Assembly: GCF_000715075.1 (NCBI RefSeq)
Contig: NC_134101.1
Coordinates: forward strand, 152,197,584-152,261,583
Length of the DNA stretch: 64,000 nucleotides
From: Nicotiana tabacum
Lineage: Eukaryota > Streptophyta > Magnoliopsida > Solanales > Solanaceae
Direction of reading: 5' to 3'
Shown: positions 56,270 through 64,000 of the stretch, piece after piece
Position numbering within the stretch: the stretch's first letter is position 1
Layout: each line of letters begins with the position of its first letter
Program-made: the position numbers and the translations under genes
Notes under the pieces: generated by a model
The model's database searches: none
Seen by the model: the letters and a program-made list of their open reading frames with translations, nothing else
Told to the model about the DNA's origin: nothing

Positions 56270-56795
56270 ACCATTGTTGAGCTCATACTACTACTTTCAT
56301 TAGATGCATGTGACGTTGACCCTAACGCCAAAAAGTAATAAATTATGAATAAATAAAGACATTATGTAAAAGTCAACATTGCATCCTTGATACTTACCTA
56401 CTTCAAATGAGTAGAAGGGATAATTTATAATCTTTCGCTTGTCAAATGTAACTTCTAAAGCATCAACGTGACGCTCGTTGGCTAATAGGGGAAACACAAC
56501 ACACATTTACCGTCATTCAATTATACTCACATGCAAAAAGCGTGAAGGGACATTTCTAAAAAAATAAAATAACAAAGGATGTATTCTAACCTGTTTTTAA
56601 AACATAAGAAGAGCTCCTAAGAGGAATATTTTGTTGCTGAAACTCAGTTGCAGCTGGAGTAGCGCCAGGAAAAACAACATTCTCAGAAAGACTACTCCTT
56701 TTTAACTCTTGTCTTTTTGTTCGTCGTTGTAGTAACAATGCTTCTTTTTTTTCCGCAGATATTATTTTGTACGTTTCATGTCGCCTAAGTTTCAT
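56270..56795 (-). pseudogene. Helitron gene 5' exons
   Basis: Exon 1 (56795-56591) begins MKLRRHETYKIISAEKKEAL and is rich in arginine and lysine, as expected for the Helitron N-terminus; it ends at a cag/gttag donor. Exon 2 (about 56484-56402) encodes NERHVDALEVTFDKRKIINY between AG and GTAAG. A third short exon (GSTSHASNESSSMSSTM) lies near 56320-56270. Upstream coding may begin earlier; the first ATG taken here is the first in a clear coding context. Confidence 0.65.
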
Positions 56796-56799
56796 CTCA

Positions 56800-58262
56800 G
56801 CTTCTGATTTTGCGAAGCAAACATGTTTGTTTTTTTTGTTTAGAACCCATTATTCCTACAAAACTGCAATTATAGAAATTAAAACACACGAAGTAAATAG
56901 AAATAGTTTGCTGGCAGAGGTAACATCTGAAGCGAATAGCATCAGATTAATAAAAAGTACTACTGAGACTCAAATATATGTGACTTTTATTTTCTGACCA
57001 CTACATATAAGAAAAATTGTAACAACATCTAATGATTGTTTAATTGAACATGTAGATACTCCTCAATCACGAGAACTACAATAGCTATAAATGGAGCAAC
57101 TTATACAACTCAACTGCAAGAGTATATTCACTATGTTTCTTTAAAAGAAAAATGATATTAATCAATTCTTGTACAAAGTATTCACTATGTTTCTTTAAGA
57201 GGGAAATGATGTTAATCAATTCATCTACAAAGTGAATCTTCAATGTCAATTTTACTGGTAATAAGATTGTTGTCACCAACTATACAATATTTAAAATATT
57301 AACTCTGCCAAAATTATTTTTGACTTATTCCTGATATCTTGGAAATATACTTGTCAAGAGAAGCTGAATCAAGAACTTCCAAGTCAATTTTCTGTCCTAC
57401 TTTTGCAACATAACTTAGCAGAGCACATAAACTGAAGAAAATAAATATTACAAACCTTTTAATACGCCCCATCTCAAATTACTACTCTGCACTCTTAGTT
57501 GTCCTAAACAGCGTTCACTTTCTTTTAAGAAGAAGTTCTCCTACTCAAGAAAATGAAAGTACAAAGCAGTTGCATGGGACCCATTTGCTCTATGCAGTAC
57601 AAGACATTTTCAGAAATCAAAACCAAACGAAGTTATTTGGTTTCAAAATCAATTTTTGGGTTTTGGAAACACAAAGATACGAAAATAAATTTGTTCTTCT
57701 CTGAACCAAAACCAAGAAATAACCCTTTTCTTGATCAATTTAGCATAAACTTCAGCCATTGCCCCTTGGTATATCTCAGGCACTAAAGAAGTACATGAAA
57801 GCCCTAACTCAAAATGCAACCAAAGAAAATAACAGGCAGGAACATGTATAACAAATCTAGTAAAAATCCTGATTGAAGAATTTTGTCAAACACCTTGAGA
57901 ACAGAATTTATTCGCTATTCAGGGAAAAACACAAATACCTACAATATTATCAAAGATTGAAACAAAATCAATACAAAAAACACAAGTTGAGAAGAAGATT
58001 ACCCAGTAGAAAATAGCAATAGATCAGAGGGGAGGAGCAAGAGAGCACAAATATGAAGCAAAGAGGCGTTTGAAGAAGAGGGCTTCGCAGATAAACTTGG
58101 AAAGTGTCGGATATAGCAAGATAAATCAAACGGTGAATTGATAGCTATTAAAATTGGGCTACATGTGTTGGGCTGCAAATACAACCATGAAATAATTTTG
58201 GGTCAGGCAGACATGTTGACCATGAGCTGCCTGGTTATCCCCATTTATAATATAGGAATAGA
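56800..58262 (-). other. Helitron 5' region, non-coding, with terminus TC
   Basis: Apart from a short tandem duplication at 57116-57235 I see no gene. An open frame of 77 codons on + at 57553-57786 has no recognised similarity. The terminus TCTATTCCTATATTATAAAT at 58262-58243 on the minus strand and the following ggggataacc are the Helitron 5' end. Confidence 0.6.
57116..57235. repeat. about 59-bp tandem duplication in Helitron 5' region
   Basis: attcactatgtttctttaa, a gaaatgat.ttaatcaatt stretch and tacaaagt are repeated twice with small changes. Confidence 0.85.
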
Positions 58263-58518
58263 TAATGACTTTTAATAAGCTATATAGAGGTAATCAGGAG
58301 AAGCGGATGGCTTTAAAAACTAATTTTGTTATTGAAAAGACCATGTGGAATTTTATTAGAAAGATAATAAGCGAGTGTTATTGTTCAAGTGTATGTGAAA
58401 TTTCAAATGAGTTCCACCACGATAATGAAAATTTCAAAATTGATGCAGAGCAATTTACCAAAAGAAGGTTTAAAGTACATAGGATTTATGGAAAACTAAA
58501 AAAATGGTAAGTAATAAG
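58263..58518. other. short flank between Helitron and copia LTR, nothing recognised
   Basis: An 81-codon + frame at 58265-58510 (ends IYGKLKKW) is open but matches no family that I know. With 45516-46276 it formed the pre-Helitron locus. Confidence 0.35.
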
Positions 58519-58730
58519 TGTCAATTTACAGGATTCAAGCTATGAAGATTGCTAATTGACAGTGAATTATAGAGAGAGAAAGCTAAAGAGAAGGAGGAGA
58601 GAAAATGTGGATCAATAACTGATCTTTTTAACAGACTAACTTCCCAACTTTTCCTTCATTACAATTTTGTCTTCTAACTTTTACTATTCACATTTTGGTC
58701 CCTAACTCTTAAGTAGTATCTATTATCACA
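58519..58730 (-). repeat. copia 3' LTR (about 212 bp; left end approximate)
   Basis: On the minus strand the LTR starts TGTGATAATAG after the purine tract and ends with a candidate ..ATTGACA at 58519. A second possible end is at 58505. No second LTR is in the window for comparison. Confidence 0.55.
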
Positions 58731-58745
58731 AAACTCCCCCTCAAG
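58731..58745 (-). promoter_or_regulatory. copia polypurine tract
   Basis: On the minus strand the sequence AACTTGAGGGGGAGTTT lies between the pol stop and TGTGATAATAG, the usual copia arrangement. Confidence 0.75.
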
Positions 58746-59125
58746 TTGAAGGGTGAAAAACATCTAACACTCCCAGCTTAGACACAAGAATCTGGTGATG
58801 TGCAGTACCTAAGGCTTTGGTCATCATATCTGCAACTTGCTCTCTTATTGATATATGTTCTGGTGTAATCAGACCACTTTTGATTCTTTCCCTCACAAAA
58901 TGACAGTCTATCTCTATGTGTTTAGTTCTTTCATGATAGATTGGATTGGCAACAATCTGTAGAGCTGCTTTGCTATCACAAAACAGCTTCACAGGTATTT
59001 GAACCTCAATTCCAAGCTCTTAAATCAACCTTGTGAGCCAAACTACTTCAGATACCACAGCTGCCATGCTTCTATACTCAGCTTCTACTGAACTTCTGCT
59101 CACAGTCTGTTGCTTTTTTTATTTA
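58741..59125 (-). pseudogene. copia RNase H C-terminal part (broken)
   Basis: The minus strand has SRSSVEAEYRSMAAVVSEVV near 59105-59045, then [33 protein letters not shown] and [11 protein letters not shown], the classical copia RNase H ending. A stop near 59020 and a T-run near 59116-59122 break the frame. The catalytic Glu (EAEY) and Asp (CDSK) are kept. Confidence 0.88.
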
Positions 59126-59200
59126 TTTCCATAAGATCAAGGAATCACCCATTTTCACCACATACCTTGTAACAGATCTTCTTGTGTTTGGACAGACTGC

Positions 59201-59604
59201 CTAATCTGAATCACAATAGGCTGTGACTTGTTCTACAGGTTCCTTTTTCAGTAATACTCCTCTTCCTCGACATCCCTTAATATATCTTACAACTCTCAAT
59301 ACTGCCTCTAGGTGTGACTGTTCTAGATGTTGCATAAACTGACTCAGCATTTGAACAACAAAGCATATGTCTAGTCTGGTTATGGTCAGATATATTAGCT
59401 TTCCTATAAGTTTTTGATATCCACCTATATCATGCAATTCTTCATCTCCTATTGCCCCTACATATTTGTCATAGTCTACTGTAGTTAGCTTTTGATTTTG
59501 TTCAAGTGGAGAACTTGCAGGTTTTTCCCCACTCTGCCCAACTTCAGAGATCAGACTAAGGGCATATTTCCTCTGATTGAGAAGGATTCCCTTTGGTGAC
59601 CTCA
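59201..59604 (-). pseudogene. copia reverse transcriptase C-terminal part (cut by insertion)
   Basis: The minus strand has SPKGILLNQRKYALSLISEV, YQKLIGKLIYLTITRLDICF and HLEAVLRVVRYIKGCRGRGV, which follow the catalytic box in copia polymerases. The first residues of the open frame (MRVRNSGRD) come from the gypsy LTR, showing the junction at 59604/59605. The catalytic YVDD box is beyond the insertion, outside the window. Confidence 0.88.
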
Positions 59605-60350
59605 TGTCACGACCCGAATTTCTCACCCTCAAGAGTCGTGATGGCGCCTACTCGTGAAAGCTAGGCAAGCCGAGTATTATAGATTCACTAACTCTTTTAT
59701 TTAGCCCTTTTAACAGTTTAAATCAACATGCGATTAACAGTGAAATATTAATAGTAATTAAATACATGCGGAAGACGTAATCTGATAACTTAGCCAAAAA
59801 AAGAAGTACGACAATGCCAAGTACATCTCTACCCGGAACCGGTGTCACAATATCACGGACCGTCTACGAATACTACAAACAATTGTCTGGGAAGAAAGAT
59901 ACAATCTGTCTCTAAAGTAAATGAAAGCAGAATATAGAGATAGAAGAGAACGCCGGAGCCTGCAGACGCCTGCAGGACTACCTCGCGATCTCTGACTGGA
60001 CTGAAGGCAGCCACCCAAAGCTATGGTCCAAAAGCTGTCACTCCGGGATCTGCACAAAGTGCAGAGTGTAGTATCAGTACAACCGACCCCATGTGCTGGT
60101 AAGTGTCTGGCCTAGCTCTGGCGAAGTAGTGACGAGGCTAGGACCAGACTACCAAATAAACCTGTGCAATTATATCATATACAACGGAAAATAAACAGAA
60201 ATAGATAATTAAAGATAGGAGGGGGACATACTGCAGGGAATATCATTTACCAACAGTAATTTAAGAGAAAAGCATAAAGAACTATTTAAAATTCACAGCA
60301 AAAGAATAAGGAAATCATTATCAATCAATAAACACTTTTATTATCTATTG

Positions 60351-60600
60351 TTGCGGCGCGCAACCCGATCCAAATCATAAAACACTGTTGTAGTGTGCAA
60401 CCCGATCTATATCATTTATCACTGTTGCGGTGTGCAACCTGATCCAAATACAATATTATTGCGGCGTGCAACCCGATCCACATATACAGTTCAACACCAA
60501 TCACAAAGAGAGTTCTGGCAAGGGAACAACAAAGAAAACAACCCTATCCCGGCAAGGGAATCGACGGTATAAGTAAATACGTCCCGGCAAGGGAAAATCA
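60351..60600 (-). repeat. tandem subrepeats in third gypsy LTR
   Basis: Four copies of a unit with ttgcggcgtgcaacccgatc occur at 60351-60485, and three copies of cccggcaagggaa at 60504-60600. The latter correspond to the cccttgccggga repeats in the LTR at 3750-6346; the former differ in the two copies. Confidence 0.8.
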
Positions 60601-60844
60601 GCTATAACCAAACTTGTTCCAACATCTAACTTCACAAAAGAACCTCAACTAGCACCAATACCCAACCAATACCCAACCATGAAATGCAATGGGAAACCGA
60701 AAGAAAAAGGTTTAGAATCATTTACCAATATTTTGGGGAAGAAAATGTTCTTTGAAAATCGCCTCAATGCTCCCAAATTTCGAAAATATGAAGTAAATGG
60801 GTTCTGCCCGTTTTTGCTTCTGTTTTAAAATCACTGGGCAGGCC

Positions 60845-61170
60845 TTCATCGCGTTCGCGATAGGCCTGTCGTATTCGCGATGGGTCAGGCCCAGCTGACC
60901 ATCGCATTCGCGATCAGAAGCTCGCGTTCACAAACCTTTAACTCCCAGAGTCATCGCGTTCGCGGTCAGGTGGCCGCGTTCGCATAAGGTAAAGTGTGAA
61001 ATCCCTCCCCCAGGCTACTAACCCTACGCGTTCACGAGGGCCTGGACGCATTCGCGTAGGGTATTCCCCCCACAACCTCGCGTTCGCGTCCCAAGCTCCG
61101 CATTCGCGAAGAAAAAATTTTCACCTGAGGGTGATTGCCTTCCGCGTTCGCGAGTGAAGCCACGCAAACG
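60845..61170 (-). repeat. cluster of CpG-rich ttcgcg motifs in third gypsy LTR
   Basis: About twelve copies of gcgttcgcga or near variants lie within 325 bp. The region is upstream of the inferred transcription start, so it may be a multi-site enhancer; the relative at 4480-4560 keeps only a few gcggtccgcac-like copies. Confidence 0.75.
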
Positions 61171-61910
61171 CGAAGCACAAAATCCCTGTGCACCAAAAAC
61201 TGAAAACCTGCAACTTTTTTTTCTAAGTTTAAAACCATCCCAAACCTATCCGAAACTCACCCGAGCCCTCGGGGCTCCAAACCAAATATTCATACTAACT
61301 CAAAAATATCATATAAACTTACTCGTGCGATCAAATCGCCAAAATAACATCAACAATTATGAATTTAGCATAAAAATCATGAAATCACTTAAGAACCTCT
61401 AATTTTCCAATTTTCTTAAATACGGTCCGATTCACGTCATTTCAAGTCCGTTTCTTACCAAATTTCACAAACTCAACTTAAATCACATATAAGACCCGTA
61501 CCAGGCTCCAGAACAAGAATACATGCCCGATACCATCAAATTTTAAAAACATTTCATTTCCAAAAACTCATAAATAATCCAGAAAATAATTTTCTTTAAA
61601 AATTCATTTGTCGGGCTTGGGACCTCAGAATTCGATTCCAGGCATATGCCCAAGTCCCATATTTTCCTACGGACCCTCAGGGACCGTCAAATTATGGGTC
61701 CGGGTCCGTTTACCCAAAATGTTGATCGTAGTCAACTTAAACTCATTTTAAAGGAAAAATTCATCATTTTTCCCAGATTTTCACAAAATGGCTTTCCGAC
61801 TACGCGCTCGGACTGTGCACGCAAATCGATGTGAGATAGAAAGAGGTTTTTAAGGCCTCGGAAGATAGGATTTGTTTTTAAAACAAGTGATGACCATTTG
61901 GGTCATCACA

Positions 61911-61921
61911 TTCTCCACCTC
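61911..61921 (-). promoter_or_regulatory. polypurine tract of third gypsy element
   Basis: On the minus strand AGAGGTGGAGAA directly precedes TGTGATGACCC. Confidence 0.8.
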
Positions 61922-61924
61922 TAA

Positions 61925-63100
61925 AACAATCGTTCGTCCTAGAACGAATATAAGAAGGAAGTACCTGAGTCGGGGAAAAGATGAGGATAACGGCTCCGCA
62001 TATCGAACTCGGACTCCCAGGTCGATGTCTCAGCAGGCTGACCTCTCCACTGAACACGAACAGAAGGGAAACTTTTCGATCTCAACTGACGAACCTGCTA
62101 GTCTAGAATAGCTACCGGCTCCTCCTCGTAGGAGAAGTCCTTGTCCAACGAAACAGTGCTAAAATCTAACACGTGGGATGGATCGCCGTGATACTTCCGA
62201 AGCATGGAAACATGAAACACTGGATGCAGGATGATAAGCTCGGTGGAAACACAAGTCTGTAAGCCACCTCTCCCACTCGATCAAGAATCTCAAACGGGCT
62301 AATGAACCTAGGGCTAAGCTTGCCTTTTTCCCCAAATCTCATCACGCCCTTCATAGGCGACACTCGAAGCAATACCCGCTCACCGACCATGAAAGCCAAA
62401 TCATAAACCTTACGGTAGGCATAACTCTTTTGCATGTACTGAGCTGTACGGAGCCTATCCTGAATAATCCTGACCTTGTCCAAGGTATTTTGAACTAGAT
62501 CTGTACCCAACAACCGAGCCTCTCCCGGCTCAAACCATCCAATCGGTGACCGACACTGCCTACCATACAAAGCCTCATAAGGGGCCATCTAGATACTCGA
62601 TTTGTAGCTGTTGTTGTAGGAAAACTATGCTAAAGGCAAAAATTGATCCCATAAGCCTCCAAAGTCAATGACACAAGCTCGGAGCATATCCTCCAAAATC
62701 TGAATGGTCCGCTTGGACTGCCTGTCCGTCTGAGGATGAAATGTTGTGCTCAACTCAACCCGTGTGCCCAACTCTCGCTTAAATGCTCTTTAGAAATATG
62801 AGGTAAACTGCATACCTCGATCTAAAATGATAGACACGGGCACACCATGAAGGCAAACAATCTCCCAGATATAGATCTCAGCTAACCTCTCGGAAGAATA
62901 GGAGACTGCCATATGAATGAAATGTGTTGACTTGGTCAGCCTATCAACAATAACCCATACTGCATCGAACTTCCTCTGAGTCCAACAACGAAGTCCATAG
63001 TGATACGCTCCCACTTCCACTCAGGAATCTCAATCTTCTAGAACAAACCATCGGGCCTCTGATGCTCGTACTTAACCTGCTAACAGTTCAACAACACCGA
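61925..63100 (-). pseudogene. gypsy integrase and chromodomain-like tail (broken)
   Basis: On the minus strand the core shows FDAVWVIVDRLTKSTHFIHM and VSIILDRGMQFTS (second Asp kept), and the YEALYGRQCRSPIGWFEPGE segment (62580-62520). After GKLSPRFISPFEILDRVG a frameshift near 62235 leads to SYEEEPVAILD and VQWRGQPAETSTWE, a chromodomain-like tail, with a TAG between. Further breaks are near 62590, 62790 and 62980. It parallels 2251-3739. Confidence 0.88.
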
Positions 63101-64000
63101 GCCACATATGCAATAATGTCCTTCTTCATTCTCCTCCACCAATAATGCTGTCGCAAATCCTGATACATCTTAGCGGCGCCCAGATGAATAGAGTACCGGG
63201 AACTATGAGCCTCCTTTAAAATCAACTCTCGGAGTCCATCCACATTAGGCACACAAACTCGACCCTGCAATCTCAAAACTCCATCATCTCCTAAGGTAAC
63301 CTGCTTGGCACCTCTGTGCTGCACCGTATCTCTAAGGACACACAAATGGGGATCATCATACTACTGATCTTGGATATGCTCCAATAAATAAAAACGAGCG
63401 ACTGTGCAAGCTAACACATGGTTGGGCTCAGAAACATCCAACCTCACGAACTGATTGGCCAAAGCCTGAACATCCAAGGCAAGCAGTCTCTCACCAATCG
63501 GAATATAAGCAAGACTGCCCATACTGGCTGACTTCCTACTCAAAGCATCGGCCAACACATTGGCCTTTCCCGGATGATATAAGATGGTGATATCATAGTC
63601 CTTTAATAGCTCCAACCACCTTCTCTGCCTCAAATTTAGCTCCTTTTGCTTGAACAAATACTGCAGACTCTTGTGATCCGTGAACACCTCACATGCCACA
63701 CCATACAAATAATGCCTCCAAATCTTCAACGCATGAACAATGGCTGCTAAATACAAATCATGAACCGGATAGTTCTTCTCATGAATCTTTAACAGCCGCA
63801 AAGCATAGGCAATGACCTTGCCATCCTGCATTAACACTGCACCAAGTCCAATACAAGATGCATCACAATAAACTATATATGGCCCTGAACCTATGGGCAA
63901 AACCAACACCGGTACCGTAGTCAAAGTTGTCTTGAGCTTCTGAAAGCTCGCCTCACACTCATCTGACCACATAAACTAGGCACCCTTCTAGGTCAACCTG
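63088..64000 (-). pseudogene. gypsy RNase H and integrase zinc region (partial)
   Basis: On the minus strand 63972-63361 encodes the connection and RNase H ([65 protein letters not shown]). A TAG at 63361 ends it; the frame then continues at 63345-63088 with the start of integrase (SSRYSIHLGAAKMYQDLR, HYWWRRMKKDI). The reverse transcriptase lies beyond the right edge. Confidence 0.9.

Larger units (their letters stand above)
46277..58262 (-). mobile_element. Helitron, apparently full length (11986 bp)
   Basis: On the minus strand the element starts TCTATTCCTATATTATAAAT at 58262 after an A and ends with the hairpin GCCTGTGCTTAGCACAGGC, ten bases, then CTAG at 46280-46277 before a T. The TC start, the hairpin plus CTRR end and insertion between A and T are the hallmarks of Helitrons. 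The Rep/helicase gene lies at 51960-56795 on the same strand. The 5.7 kb between the helicase and the 3' end contain exon-like segments of unknown source. The coding gene carries several lesions, so the copy is probably not active now. Confidence 0.92.
58519..59604 (-). mobile_element. Ty1/copia retrotransposon, 3' part, interrupted by gypsy insertion
   Basis: On the minus strand the reverse transcriptase tail, RNase H, polypurine tract and LTR of a copia element follow each other. The reverse transcriptase frame is cut at 59604/59605 by the LTR of a gypsy element; the 5' half of the copia lies beyond the right edge. The frame is broken by stops between 59201 and 58992. Confidence 0.88.
59605..61910 (-). 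repeat. 3' LTR of third gypsy element (2306 bp)
   Basis: On the + strand it runs from TGTCACGACCC to gggtcatcaca. On the element strand it starts with TGTGATGACCC (palindromic tip) and ends GGTCGTGACA. It provides the full-length reference for the truncated LTR at 3750-6346. A donor-like ggtaaatg near 60728 on the element strand matches the ggtaagtg in that copy. Confidence 0.9.
59605..64000 (-). mobile_element. third Ty3/gypsy chromovirus, inserted in copia (partial)
   Basis: Same family as the element at 1-6346: pol segments are near identical ([18 protein letters not shown] versus [18 protein letters not shown]) and the LTR is homologous. The 3' LTR is complete (59605-61910) and pol runs off the right edge. 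Insertion split the copia reverse transcriptase, so this element is younger than the copia. The frame has several stops and shifts. Confidence 0.93.

Noticed and set aside
57553..57786. 77-codon + frame in the Helitron 5' region
   Set aside because: No recognisable motif; likely chance.
1..64000. tRNA, rRNA or other structured RNA genes
   Set aside because: No cloverleaf or rRNA segment was noticed by reading; the tRNA-like match at 12053-12064 is only the retroelement primer site.

Overview
The window looks like a nuclear heterochromatic or intergenic segment of a plant genome, almost certainly a dicot of the nightshade family (Solanaceae; Nicotiana, Solanum or Capsicum type). The grounds are the transposon families: Tekay/Del-like chromovirus gypsy elements with LTR tips of the TGTCACGACCC and TGTGATGACCC kind, a Tat-lineage gypsy element with a large satellite-like 3' UTR, an RTE-type LINE, a hAT element, Mutator-like elements and a Helitron. 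Genus is inference. No intact host gene was found; nearly every coding stretch belongs to a transposable element and nearly all are broken by stops or frameshifts.

Layout. 1-6346 (+): 3' part of a gypsy chromovirus (gag tail to chromodomain, then a 3' LTR cut off at 6346). 6347-14204 (-): a second gypsy chromovirus with a truncated 3' LTR, full gag-pol remains, a tRNA-iMet primer site and a 2136-bp 5' LTR. The two 3' LTRs are fused by a deletion at 6346/6347. 14205-16930 (+): hAT transposase pseudogene, 5' end missing. 17105-18165 (+): 5'-truncated RTE LINE. 18166-31201 (-): Tat-lineage gypsy element truncated in gag, with a 3445-bp LTR, three tandem arrays, and a pol with two RNase H domains. 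31202-31986: flank with promoter-like sequence.

31987-42220: a Mutator-like element (MULE) with a perfect 9-bp target duplication. It carries four genes: a plant mobile domain (PMD) gene on +, two GRF zinc-finger genes on - (a tandem duplication), and a mudrA-type transposase on -. A palindromic motif (around GCAGTATAATACTGC) is clustered upstream of each gene. This is the most interesting object in the window.

42230-43968: copia-LTR-like and L1-LINE-like fragments. 43969-45506: a non-autonomous foldback MULE with a perfect 9-bp target duplication and a (GAA)27 tract. 46277-58262 (-): an apparently full-length, about 12-kb Helitron with both termini (5' TC, 3' hairpin plus CTAG, A|T target), a Rep/helicase gene with several lesions, and exon-like segments of unknown origin, some duplicated. 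58519 to the right edge (-): a copia element into which another gypsy chromovirus of the first family (59605-64000+) has inserted.

The elements act as nested selfish units rather than as a pathway. The only case where neighbouring genes may work together is the PMD/GRF/mudrA set within the MULE.
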